Positions 36,175-44,473 of a stretch of DNA of 64,000 bases are shown here, piece by piece; within the stretch, counting starts at the first letter, position 1; every line of letters begins with the position of its first letter. This DNA comes from ATM1 sp003577165. Lineage in GTDB: Bacteria > Armatimonadota > Fimbriimonadia > Fimbriimonadales > ATM1. Both the position numbers and the translations under genes were made by a program. The notes beneath the pieces are model-generated. The model had not been told where the DNA came from. It was given only the letters and a program-made list of their open reading frames with translations, and searched no databases. Location of the stretch: the NCBI GenBank assembly GCA_030263715.1, contig SZPM01000005.1, positions 1 to 64,000 on the forward strand. Direction: 5' to 3'.

Positions 36175-37228
36175 CGACGACGAACGTTGGATGGCGGCTG
36201 CCATCGAAGAGTCGAGGAAGGGCTTTCCTGCGCCGAATCCAAATGTCGGCTGCGTAGTCGTGCGAGACGGAGCGGTCATCGGGCGCGGCCATCACGAGGA
36301 GGCGGGCTGCGCGCATGCGGAGGCCGTCGCGCTGGAGCAAGCCGGGCCGAATGCGCGTGGCTCCACGCTCTACGCGACGCTCGAACCTTGCAACCATCAC
36401 GGCAGAACTCCTCCCTGCACGCAAGCGATTCTCGCGAGCGGCGTGCAAAGGGTGGTCATCGCGGCTCCCGATCCGAACCCAATCGCGCAGGGGGGGGCTG
36501 AGAGGCTGCGAGCGGAGGGCGTCGAAGTCGCTGAAGGCGTCTTGAGGGAAGATGCGGAGCAGGCGAACCCTGTGTATTCATTTCGGTTCAGGACTGGGCG
36601 ACCGTTCGTGCTCCTGAAGATGGGCGTGACTCTCGATGGCCTAATCGCGGACTCGCGCGGCGCAAATCGTTGGATCACGGGAGAGCAGGCAAGGCATCGC
36701 GCACATGAACTGAGGGCGAAGATGGGTTGCGTGCTCGTCGGCGCGAGGACCGCTGAGTGGGACAACCCTCAACTCACAGTGCGCGCGTTTCCAAAGCGAC
36801 ACCAGCCGCTGCGCGTGATCGTTGCACCTCACAGTCACCTCCGGCCGACCCTCACGCTCTTCACGGATTCGTCGGCTCCGACTGTTTGGTTCTCGCCTCC
36901 CGACGCGAAGCCTCCCGGTCCGCATGTGTCGGCCGTGAGCCTGCCGGAAGAGGATGGGAAGGTCGCGCCGGCTGCGATTCTCTCTGAACTCGCTTCGAAG
37001 GGGGTGATTGGAGTGCTTGTGGAGGGCGGGGCAGTGACGGCGGCGCAGTTCCTTGAAGCGGGGCTTGTCGATGAGATCGAGCTGCACGTCGCTCCAAAGG
37101 TTCTGGGGAGGGGGACGCAGTGGCTGCAGGGATCAGGATTTCAACTGGATGAAGCGATCCAGGTGGAGTGGATCGAGACGCGCGCGATCGGGGAAGACCT
37201 GCTTGTGCGCGCGAGAGTGGTGAACTGA
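36158..37228 (+). CDS. ribD: Bifunctional riboflavin deaminase/reductase RibD
   Basis: A 356-aa enzyme for the second and third steps of riboflavin synthesis. The N-terminal deaminase (1-145) has the zinc site CAHAEAVAL and PCNHHGRTPPC. The C-terminal reductase (about 146-356) has LLKMGVTLDGLIAD, RWITGEQAR and VEGGAVTAAQFLEAGLVDE. An eight-G run (36490-36497) lies in a conserved Gly-coding stretch. Its stop overlaps the ribE start (TGATG). Confidence 0.95.
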   Translation: MTTRSSDDERWMAAAIEESRKGFPAPNPNVGCVVVRDGAVIGRGHHEEAGCAHAEAVALEQAGPNARGSTLYATLEPCNHHGRTPPCTQAILASGVQRVVIAAPDPNPIAQGGAERLRAEGVEVAEGVLREDAEQANPVYSFRFRTGRPFVLLKMGVTLDGLIADSRGANRWITGEQARHRAHELRAKMGCVLVGARTAEWDNPQLTVRAFPKRHQPLRVIVAPHSHLRPTLTLFTDSSAPTVWFSPPDAKPPGPHVSAVSLPEEDGKVAPAAILSELASKGVIGVLVEGGAVTAAQFLEAGLVDEIELHVAPKVLGRGTQWLQGSGFQLDEAIQVEWIETRAIGEDLLVRARVVN

Positions 37229-37797
37229 TGTTTACGGGAATCGTGCAGGCTGTTGGCCGCACGCTGAGCGTTGGCCACCGGTTGGAAGTTGCCGCCGCGC
37301 TTCCAAGAGTGCCTTCGGTAGGCGACAGTGTTGCGATTAACGGCTGCTGCCTCACTCACATCGGAGGCGATGCGCTCACGTTCGAATTGTCCGACGAGAC
37401 GCTGGCGCGCACGACATTCGGACGGCTTTCTCAGAACACGGCGGTGAATGTAGAACTCGCGCTGCGCGTGGGCGACCCGATGGGAGGACACTTCGTGTCC
37501 GGGCATGTGGACTGTGTCGGAGCCCTGTTGAGGCGGGAATCAGGGGCGGCTGGCGAGCGATTCACGTTTCGCGCGCCCGACGAATTCGCGAAGTACCTTG
37601 TGGATAAGGGCAGCATCACGGTCGATGGCGTCAGCCTGACAGTCGTCGAGCCGAACGCGAACGACTTCCATGTGTGGCTCATTCCTCACACTCTCGAATC
37701 CACGACATTGGGGCAGATGCGAGAGGGCTCGGAGGTCAACCTGGAATTCGATCTGCTCGCGAGATACGTCGAGCGGATTCTTATCTATCGCCCTTAG
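37228..37797 (+). CDS. ribE: Riboflavin synthase alpha chain
   Basis: A 189-aa enzyme that dismutates two lumazine molecules to riboflavin. It starts at the ATG in the ribD stop (MFTGIVQAVG is the canonical N-terminus). Two lumazine-binding repeats are visible, with GDSVAINGCCLT in the first and KGSITVDGVSLTV in the second; GGHFVSGHVD spans the junction. No ribBA or ribH is adjacent, so the pathway is only partly clustered here. The 3' end overlaps the convergent serine-hydrolase gene by 17 nt. Confidence 0.95.
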   Translation: MFTGIVQAVGRTLSVGHRLEVAAALPRVPSVGDSVAINGCCLTHIGGDALTFELSDETLARTTFGRLSQNTAVNVELALRVGDPMGGHFVSGHVDCVGALLRRESGAAGERFTFRAPDEFAKYLVDKGSITVDGVSLTVVEPNANDFHVWLIPHTLESTTLGQMREGSEVNLEFDLLARYVERILIYRP

Positions 37798-38860
37798 TCA
37801 GTTCTCGGATGACGAGAGCAGCGACATCGTCGAGGGCCCGCTCCGCGACAGTTCCTCCGCAGTTTGTTGCTGCGACGACGCCGAACCTCTTCTTCGGCGA
37901 CAGCCACATGACGGCGAAGTTCAACGTGTTGCTGCCGTTGTGGAAGATGGCGTTTCCGCCCGCCCATTCTCGTTCGAGATAGACGAGTCCCATCGAGTAG
38001 TCCCCGGAAGCCGGGGGGGCGTACATGAAATCAAACGTCTTCTTCGAGAACAGCTCCGGGCGGTTGGAAACGAGGAATGCGCCGAATTTCGCGAAGTCAC
38101 GGATGTTCATGTGCACCGTCCCAGCGGGGCCGATGACTGGGGGATTGTCGACGTACGGTCCGGGTGACGGTTGGTCTTTCTTCCAGGAGTGGGGCCAAGG
38201 CTGCTCCACCTTGTCGGGCGTGCCCGGCGCGCCGAAGCCGGCGGACTCGATGCCAAGCGGTTTAAAGAGCTCCCGCGTGATCAACTGTTCCCACGGCGCG
38301 CCTTCCGAGCGCTCCGCGATGACGGCGGCGATGACGAAGTTACGATTCGAGTAGTGGTTCTCGGTGCGAGGGGTGTTGATCGGCGGCGTCTTCAGCGCTG
38401 CCTGGACATACTCGTAGCGCAAGGCCCGGAGATCGGATGCGGCTCGGCGCCAGTCGCCGCCTTCAGGAAACGTGGCATCGGTCATTCCGGATCGATGCGC
38501 GAGAAGATCTGCAAGCGTCACCGACCGATATCCGCTGTGCATCTCGACTCCGGGGAAGGACTCCGCAAGGGTCTGCTGCCATCGGAGCTTCCCCTTGTCC
38601 ACGAGGCGGCCAATGACCGCGGCCGTCATGGACTTCGTCACCGAACCCAGATGGAAGCGGTCGGAGAGGGTGGCCTTGGTCGCGTCGCCCCACTTGCGGA
38701 CACCGCAGACCTCGACTTGTGCAACCCGGCCGTCGGCAATCACGCCCACGGCGAGAGCGGGCAGATTCGCCTCACTCCGGATTCGCTCGATCTGCTCTTG
38801 AAGTTGCGGAATGGGGGCCTGGGCGGCCATAGCGAGCAAAACGGGAAGGACCCGCGTCAT
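37781..38860 (-). CDS. Beta-lactamase/penicillin-binding-like serine hydrolase (class C family)
   Basis: A roughly 359-aa exported hydrolase. A short hydrophobic N-terminus (MTRVLPVLLAMAAQA) suggests a signal peptide. The nucleophile motif SVTK is at about 73-76, the second motif YSN is in HYSNRNFVIA, and the third is HNGS in place of HTG/HSG. LLAHRSGM is typical of the EstB/DD-peptidase-like branch. Substrate cannot be read from sequence. ATG 38860 or GTG 38863 are both possible starts. Confidence 0.87.
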   Translation of the reverse strand: MTRVLPVLLAMAAQAPIPQLQEQIERIRSEANLPALAVGVIADGRVAQVEVCGVRKWGDATKATLSDRFHLGSVTKSMTAAVIGRLVDKGKLRWQQTLAESFPGVEMHSGYRSVTLADLLAHRSGMTDATFPEGGDWRRAASDLRALRYEYVQAALKTPPINTPRTENHYSNRNFVIAAVIAERSEGAPWEQLITRELFKPLGIESAGFGAPGTPDKVEQPWPHSWKKDQPSPGPYVDNPPVIGPAGTVHMNIRDFAKFGAFLVSNRPELFSKKTFDFMYAPPASGDYSMGLVYLEREWAGGNAIFHNGSNTLNFAVMWLSPKKRFGVVAATNCGGTVAERALDDVAALVIRELTKGDR

Positions 38861-38914
38861 CACGTTGGTAGAAAAGATACCTGCCCACAGAGCTGGGCGA
38901 GAGCCGAGGGCTGA

Positions 38915-39169
38915 CTACTCGGCAGGGTAGACGGCGACGCGGCGCTTGTCTTCCGGGCCTTCGAACTTGACGACTCCGTCCACGAGGGCGAACAGGGTGT
39001 GGTCGTTGCCGATGCCCACGTTCACGCCGCGGTGGAACTTCGTGCCGCGCTGCCGGACCAGGATGCTGCCTGCGCGCACCTTTTCGCCCGCGAAGCGCTT
39101 GACGCCAAGTCTCTTCGACTGGCTTTCGCGCCCGTTACGAGATGAACCGACTCCCTTCTTGTGTGCCAT
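38915..39169 (-). CDS. rpmA: 50S ribosomal protein L27
   Basis: An 84-aa protein starting [19 protein letters not shown], the conserved N-terminus that reaches toward the peptidyl-transferase centre. GSILVRQRG and [11 protein letters not shown] follow. It has no cleavable N-terminal extension of the Firmicutes type. It lies 2 nt downstream of rplU, the usual pair. Confidence 0.97.
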   Translation of the reverse strand: MAHKKGVGSSRNGRESQSKRLGVKRFAGEKVRAGSILVRQRGTKFHRGVNVGIGNDHTLFALVDGVVKFEGPEDKRRVAVYPAE

Positions 39170-39171
39170 GT

Positions 39172-39489
39172 CTACTTCCCGGCTGCGATCTTGGTGATCT
39201 TGAGTTCGGTGAGCGCCGCCCGATGGCCCCACTGCTTCCGCACGTTCTTCTTCGCCTTGTAGTTGAAGGCGTCGATCTTCTTGCCCAACTTGTGGCGTAC
39301 GATCTGGGCCTCGACTTTCGCGCCTGGGACGTACGGGGTGCCCACTTTAGTCTCCTTGTCAGAGGCGACGAGGAGGACCTCGGAAATCTCCACGCTGTCG
39401 CCCTCCTCGCCGGACAGGCGGTTGATCGTGATGACCTGATTTTCGGTCACCTTGAACTGCTGGCCACCAGTCTTGACTACGGCGTACAT
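39172..39489 (-). CDS. rplU: 50S ribosomal protein L21
   Basis: A 105-aa protein with the L21 landmarks [14 protein letters not shown] near the start and [12 protein letters not shown] near the C-terminus. First gene of the rplU-rpmA pair, behind a good promoter. obgE, which often follows rpmA, is not next to it. Confidence 0.97.
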   Translation of the reverse strand: MYAVVKTGGQQFKVTENQVITINRLSGEEGDSVEISEVLLVASDKETKVGTPYVPGAKVEAQIVRHKLGKKIDAFNYKAKKNVRKQWGHRAALTELKITKIAAGK

Positions 39490-39518
39490 AAGGGGTGCGC
39501 GCGAAGACGCGAGGGCGA

Positions 39519-39548
39519 ATTATGGCGGCCGGGGCGGGCTGAAGTCAA
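39519..39548 (-). promoter_or_regulatory. Promoter for rplU-rpmA
   Basis: On the minus strand: -35 TTGACT (39543-39548), an 18-nt spacer and -10 CATAAT (39519-39524), about 30 nt before the rplU ATG. Confidence 0.7.
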
Positions 39549-39595
39549 GGCCGGAACATCCGAGGATTCCGAGTCGTCTGACCGTCTAAGGTAGT

Positions 39596-41362
39596 GTGCC
39601 GCCGATGCCCCGGTTCACCGTAGCGCTCCTTGCCGCGCCCATTCTGCTTCTTGTTGGGTCCTGCACCTCTGGCGGAGGGGGCCCTTCGCTCCTGAATTTC
39701 CTGTATTCGACCGATTGGACGGGAGCCACGACCCCCCAAAGCCAGGTCGTTCGGCTCATCAATCCCAGCGGGGGCGATGTGCTCCTCCGGAGCATGGACA
39801 ACAACGGCGGGGTCGCCCAGGTCACTTTCAACTCCGTTCCCTCCGGCGTGTACGAGATCCAGGTCACGCAGTATTCACAGCCTGGGGGCCAGGGGGCCGT
39901 CCTGGGCGTCCTGCGGGACCAAGCCCAGGTCTCACGGACCTCGAACTCCTACCAGACGGTCGCCCAGGGGGCCGTGGACCATGTGCGCGTCGTCCCGGCG
40001 ACGGCGACGATCCAGGTGCAGCGGAGCATCCAGCTCTACGCGACGGCCAGGACGGCGGCCGATGTGGCGACGTTTACGCCGCCAGGCTCGTTCGTGTGGC
40101 AGGCGCTGAACGACCGAGTCTCGGTGAACTCGGATGGCATCGTGGTGGGCCAACTTCAAGGGACGGGCATTGTCCGAGCGACGGAGACGACTTCGGGGCA
40201 GTTCAACAGCGCGGTGATTACGGTCGAGGCGGCGAACACGACGACGACCAAGTGGACGATCATGGTGTTCATGAACGCCGCGAACGACCTCGATCAGTTC
40301 AGTGACTTAAACGTGAACCAAATGGAGCGGGTCGCGAACAACCCCGATGTGAGGTTCGTGGTGCAGTGGAAGAGGGTTCAGGCATTGGGCTTCGGCGCGC
40401 CATGGACGGGCACGCGACGTTACCTCGTCGAGTACGACAACTCGAGCGGCAACGGGTGGAATGACGTGCGAAGCGAACTGATCCAGGACATGGGTACCTC
40501 CGTCGACATGGGCAACAAGGACACTTTGCGTCAGTTCGCGAGTTGGGTCCAAACATATTATCCGGCGCAGCGGTACGTGCTTGTGATTTGGAATCATGGT
40601 TCGGGATGGCGGCTTCGTGATCCGAACATCGGCGGAACGCGTGGCGTCAGTTTCGACGACGAGTTCTTCACCTATATTCGAACATATGAACTCGCGCAGG
40701 CCCTCGACACGCCGGACCGACTCGATGTCGTGTCTTGGGATGCGAGTTTGATGCAGATGATCGAAGTCGCATATGAGATCAAGGATCGTTGCGACTATGT
40801 AGTGGGTTCCGAAGAGAGTCCCCCCGGGGAGGGGCTGCCTTACGATCTCGTATTCGGCCCGCTGCGCACAGATCCTGACCAATCGACGGAGAGCATGTTG
40901 GAGCACTTCGGGACGGGGATGCTGCAGTTCTACGGTGAGACGCGCAAGATCACGCAGAGCTCAGTCAGAACAAGCGCGCTGCCGGGGCTTGCGACAGCGC
41001 TGAGTGGGTTGGGTCAGGCGTTGCTCAACAACCAGGGCACGTACAACAACGAAATCATCGCAGCGCGCCAGCAAGCGCAATCCTATAGCCCGACGTCGCT
41101 CCGCGTCTATCGCGACCTGCGGCATCTCACAACAATTCTGAGCGGTCTCATCAACAACGCGGAGATCGACAACGCTTGCACGAACGTCATCAGCGCGTTC
41201 GATGCAGCAATCGTGCACAACGTGCACAACTCGCTTTCGCCGAACAGTTTCGGGCTGTCGGTGGAGTTTGGGCCCGGAACGCAGCCCTATTGGACGGAGT
41301 ATGGGCTTCTCTCACTCAGCGGCGCCACTGTGTGGGACGATTGGCTGGAGGTTTCCCCGTAA
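39596..41362 (+). CDS. Clostripain-family (C11) lipoprotein with catalytic Cys replaced by Ser
   Basis: A 588-aa exported protein with a lipoprotein-type signal (hydrophobic segment ending LLLVGSC). Residues about 40-215 are Ig-like beta sequence. The C11 domain begins near WTIMVFMNAANDLDQF (about 222). The catalytic His is H334 in IWNHGSGW. The segment that normally reads FDACLM is WDASLM, so position 384 is Ser (codon AGT), with the following EVAYEIKDRCDYVVGSEES well conserved. It may be an inactive binding protein or a Ser-dependent variant. Start GTG 39596 or ATG 39605 are both possible. Confidence 0.85.
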   Translation: MPPMPRFTVALLAAPILLLVGSCTSGGGGPSLLNFLYSTDWTGATTPQSQVVRLINPSGGDVLLRSMDNNGGVAQVTFNSVPSGVYEIQVTQYSQPGGQGAVLGVLRDQAQVSRTSNSYQTVAQGAVDHVRVVPATATIQVQRSIQLYATARTAADVATFTPPGSFVWQALNDRVSVNSDGIVVGQLQGTGIVRATETTSGQFNSAVITVEAANTTTTKWTIMVFMNAANDLDQFSDLNVNQMERVANNPDVRFVVQWKRVQALGFGAPWTGTRRYLVEYDNSSGNGWNDVRSELIQDMGTSVDMGNKDTLRQFASWVQTYYPAQRYVLVIWNHGSGWRLRDPNIGGTRGVSFDDEFFTYIRTYELAQALDTPDRLDVVSWDASLMQMIEVAYEIKDRCDYVVGSEESPPGEGLPYDLVFGPLRTDPDQSTESMLEHFGTGMLQFYGETRKITQSSVRTSALPGLATALSGLGQALLNNQGTYNNEIIAARQQAQSYSPTSLRVYRDLRHLTTILSGLINNAEIDNACTNVISAFDAAIVHNVHNSLSPNSFGLSVEFGPGTQPYWTEYGLLSLSGATVWDDWLEVSP

Positions 41363-42721
41363 AGCGATCCTGTTTCCATGGGCCGAAACCAGCGCTTCCA
41401 GAATGAGCAGTGAGTGCAGGGCTGCTGCAGCGGCGACCCAAAGAGTAGTGCCCCACCCAACGATGGCCAAGTAGCAGGCGAGCGCGCCCAATGCGCCGCG
41501 AAGCACCCACCGGGAGAGATCAGTTGGAGAGAGAGACCAGAGCTTGCGCGCAAGGATCGGCCGCCAGAAGATTGCGGTGCAGATGAAGGACGCGGACTCG
41601 GAGATGAGCACGACCAGGAGCACTGAAGTCGTTTGGTTCGCGATCAGGTAAGCGTATAGAGCGCACCGAATCGCGATGGACGACAAGTGCGCGTAAATCG
41701 GGAGTCGAATGAGGCCCGCATTCGTCACGATGGACGCTCCCAACAGAGACGACCAACTGAATCCCGAGAACACGCTTCCCAGGACGACCGCGATCTGCAT
41801 CGCCTCTCCGTAGGGGGCACGCAACTGAGGGAAGAGGCCCACGGCCAAGAGGATGAGTAAGCAGACTACACTGTTGCCCGCGATGAGAACGGCAGTTGCG
41901 AGTTGAGCCTGCAGTTGACCCGCATGCCGCCCCCCCTCCCAACTCTGCGAGCCGACGCGGAAGAGGATCGGCTGCAAGATCGCGCCTCCGAGCAGCATTG
42001 CGATCGTCTTGGGAGTTGAGCCGACGCGGTAGGTTGCCAGCAAGGGAGCAGATAGCGCGCCGAGAATCAGCCATGCCTCATTCTGCTGATTGGCGTAAGA
42101 CACGATCTTGAGAGTCCAGAAGCCGAAGAGCCTTTTGAATTCGGTGGCGAATGGCTGGGCTTTTACTTTTGAAAGTTCGCGAACGGTCGCGCTGGCGACG
42201 ATCAAACTCTCGACACCAAGGGCCGCAAGAATCAGGATCGTGTTGCCATATATCGCGAAGCAAGCGACGAGAAGAGTGAACGCAACGACGGAGATGCCGC
42301 GCGTTGCCGCCAACTTCTTGTAGTCGCCGTTTTCGGCATGGATCGCCCAGAGGATCGCTTCCGATGTGCCGCTCACGACTCCTGGCGCAAGCAGAGCGAG
42401 CGCCTGTGGGACGGACATCGAAGTCGCCCAAGAGATCGCGATCGCAGCGACCGGCGCCGCTGCGCCGCCAAGCATCAGAATTCGCCAGAACAGCGCCCTG
42501 CATGCGACGCCGACCGGCGCGTTCTGCCGGTGCGCGAGGCTGACGACGTGCCGCTCGATGATCGGGGCACAGAGAGCGAATCCGACCGTCCAGACGAGAA
42601 GGGCCGAGTAGTACTCTCCCGACAGGGCCGCGTCGAAGCCGAGGAGAACCGCGCCAACCAAGAACTGGGCTGCGGGCTTAAGACCGACCCAGAAGAGGTT
42701 CCAAAGCGCCTGTGACTTCAA
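41312..42721 (-). CDS. Polytopic membrane protein, oligosaccharide flippase-like (MOP/Wzx type)
   Basis: A 469-aa protein with about 12 to 14 hydrophobic segments and few charged loops. The order of helices and the LLGFDAALSGEYYSALLVW start suggest a polysaccharide export/flippase of the MOP superfamily, but no decisive motif is present. Its last 51 nt overlap the convergent C11-protein gene. No glycosyltransferases are nearby to name a substrate. Confidence 0.68.
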   Translation of the reverse strand: MKSQALWNLFWVGLKPAAQFLVGAVLLGFDAALSGEYYSALLVWTVGFALCAPIIERHVVSLAHRQNAPVGVACRALFWRILMLGGAAAPVAAIAISWATSMSVPQALALLAPGVVSGTSEAILWAIHAENGDYKKLAATRGISVVAFTLLVACFAIYGNTILILAALGVESLIVASATVRELSKVKAQPFATEFKRLFGFWTLKIVSYANQQNEAWLILGALSAPLLATYRVGSTPKTIAMLLGGAILQPILFRVGSQSWEGGRHAGQLQAQLATAVLIAGNSVVCLLILLAVGLFPQLRAPYGEAMQIAVVLGSVFSGFSWSSLLGASIVTNAGLIRLPIYAHLSSIAIRCALYAYLIANQTTSVLLVVLISESASFICTAIFWRPILARKLWSLSPTDLSRWVLRGALGALACYLAIVGWGTTLWVAAAAALHSLLILEALVSAHGNRIALRGNLQPIVPHSGAAE

Positions 42722-42761
42722 GTTCGTCGGGATTCTCCCGACGACTGGACGGCCGATTGCC

Positions 42762-43385
42762 TCAGATGGCCGCTTCGCCGCCGAGGTCCAGCTTCCAGAA
42801 ACTGCGCAAGTAGGAAGCGGCAGACTCGGTGAAGCGCCTGCGCTCAGACGGGCTCAGACCCGCAGGCTCCAGCACCTTGCCTTCGAACCGGATCTTCTTA
42901 TTCGATCGGGGGACGACCTTGAGGTGATAGGGCGATGTGAGCACCTGGGTCACCATGTCGTTCGGCCCCGGCACCGTGACTTCGAAGCGAACGACCAACT
43001 CGGTCGGCGTTTCTTCGATGGCCACGACGTGGATGGAGTATCCGCCAGTCGTCTGCCTCCCTGCGTAGGCGCCGAGGATGAAGTTCTTGCGGAAGTCCAC
43101 CTGCGGCGGATCTCCGGGGTGGCATCGCCGCCAGAACGCCTTCCAGGCGCCTTCGGAGCGAACCACGACGGTCGCGGGGAACTCCGCGCGCGACATCGTG
43201 CCCAACCACTCACTTTCGGGGGCCTTTGCTCCGGCTTGGTTCACTGGTGTGACTCGAATGGGCTTTGCGTCGGACGGGAGGTCGCCTGCACCCGGGTCTG
43301 GGCCGAGGGCGGAGATGTACAGGAACGCGCCCACGGTCAATCCGAGGGCGATCATCGAACTGAGGCGTCTCCTCATCTCGCGCAT
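42762..43385 (-). CDS. Exported PrcB-domain protein
   Basis: A 207-aa protein starting at ATG 43385, with AAGGTGG just upstream (a TTG at 43406 would add seven residues). A membrane anchor or signal lies at about residues 8-25. Residues about 90-165 match the PrcB C-terminal domain, with NFILGAYAGRQTTGGYSI and VTQVLTSPYHLKVVPR. In spirochaetes PrcB accompanies the protease PrtP; here no protease partner is adjacent except the C11-family protein two genes away. Confidence 0.75.
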   Translation of the reverse strand: MREMRRRLSSMIALGLTVGAFLYISALGPDPGAGDLPSDAKPIRVTPVNQAGAKAPESEWLGTMSRAEFPATVVVRSEGAWKAFWRRCHPGDPPQVDFRKNFILGAYAGRQTTGGYSIHVVAIEETPTELVVRFEVTVPGPNDMVTQVLTSPYHLKVVPRSNKKIRFEGKVLEPAGLSPSERRRFTESAASYLRSFWKLDLGGEAAI

Positions 43386-43511
43386 AGTCCACCTTCTTAG
43401 ACGCAATGGAGTGCCCGGGATTTCATCTTGGCGCCCACACTGGGCCTTCTGGGCTATGCCACGGGCCGTTTGACTCGACTCGTGAGTCGAGCGGCGGGCT
43501 GGCCACTGACC

Positions 43512-44441
43512 CTATGGCCCGCCAAAGTGCTCCTCGACTCTTCCCAACATGGCGTGGCGCCAGCCTTTCGTGCTGACGGTGCACCGCTCGACGCGCAGGG
43601 CGTAGAGGAGGCGTTCGAGGAGGAGCGCACCGATATGGAGGGTCGTCTCGCGGCCGGGCTCTATGCCGACGAGGGCCCGTCGCCCCGCGTCGCCGAGGCG
43701 AGACAGGCCTCCCGCGAAGCGGCTGACCTCCTCGAAGGAGAGGTCAGCGAGATGGACCCGAGAGGCGTCCCAGGGGACGATGGAGTCTCGGACCGTGACC
43801 AGATTCGTGGCGGATGCGCCGAGCGCGACGGCCTTTCCCTGGAATCCGTTGGGGACGAATCGCTCGACTTCAGCGTCGATTTCTCGGCTCGCTCGGAGAA
43901 GTTCGCCGGCGTCGGGCGACTCATCGGAGAGGGCGCCGTAACGCAGCGCAAGAGTGCCGATCGGAATGCTCGCCGATGAGAGGCATTCCCAGCGGCCCCC
44001 CCGAAGTTCGTGACACGAGACCTCCGTGCTGTGACCGCCGATGTCGAGCACGGTGATCGAAGTCTCGCCCGCAAAGGCAGGGTCTTCGAGGACGGCAAGG
44101 GCGCCAAGCGTCGCTTCTTCTTCGCCGCTCAGCACGGTGACCGGCGTGTTTTGCTCCCTCGCGCGGCAGAGGAATTCGTCGCGATTGTCCGCGATTCGCA
44201 GGGCCATGGTGCCGAACGAGAACAACTCAGCGCCGAGTGAGTCGGCATCGCGCTTGGCTGCGGCAAGAGCCTCCAAGGTTCGCTTGATCGCATCTTGCGA
44301 GAGCAGACGCGTTTGTTTCGTGCCCGCGCCGAGTCCCGTCACCACGCTCGTTTCGGTGATCTCCTGCCACGTTTCTCCCACGCGCTCGGCGACGACGAGG
44401 AGCAGAGAGTTCGAGCCAACGTCTGCGATCCCTCGGCGCAC
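43512..44441 (-). CDS. Ppx/GppA-family phosphatase-like protein, short form
   Basis: A 309-aa actin-fold protein with DVGSNSLLLVV at residues 7-17, the FGTMALR and LSGEEEATLGA motifs, and the phosphate loop TVLDIGGHSTEV. The usual Gly/Ser reading DxGGGSTE is here DIGGHSTE, a His substitution in the loop. It lacks the C-terminal HD-like half of long Ppx/GppA (about 500 aa). The likely role is polyphosphate or (p)ppGpp turnover. GTG start; divergent from a histidine kinase gene 32 nt away. Confidence 0.82.
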   Translation of the reverse strand: MRRGIADVGSNSLLLVVAERVGETWQEITETSVVTGLGAGTKQTRLLSQDAIKRTLEALAAAKRDADSLGAELFSFGTMALRIADNRDEFLCRAREQNTPVTVLSGEEEATLGALAVLEDPAFAGETSITVLDIGGHSTEVSCHELRGGRWECLSSASIPIGTLALRYGALSDESPDAGELLRASREIDAEVERFVPNGFQGKAVALGASATNLVTVRDSIVPWDASRVHLADLSFEEVSRFAGGLSRLGDAGRRALVGIEPGRETTLHIGALLLERLLYALRVERCTVSTKGWRHAMLGRVEEHFGGP

Positions 44442-44473
44442 GCTTCGAGGATACCAGCCGTCATAATCGGGTC

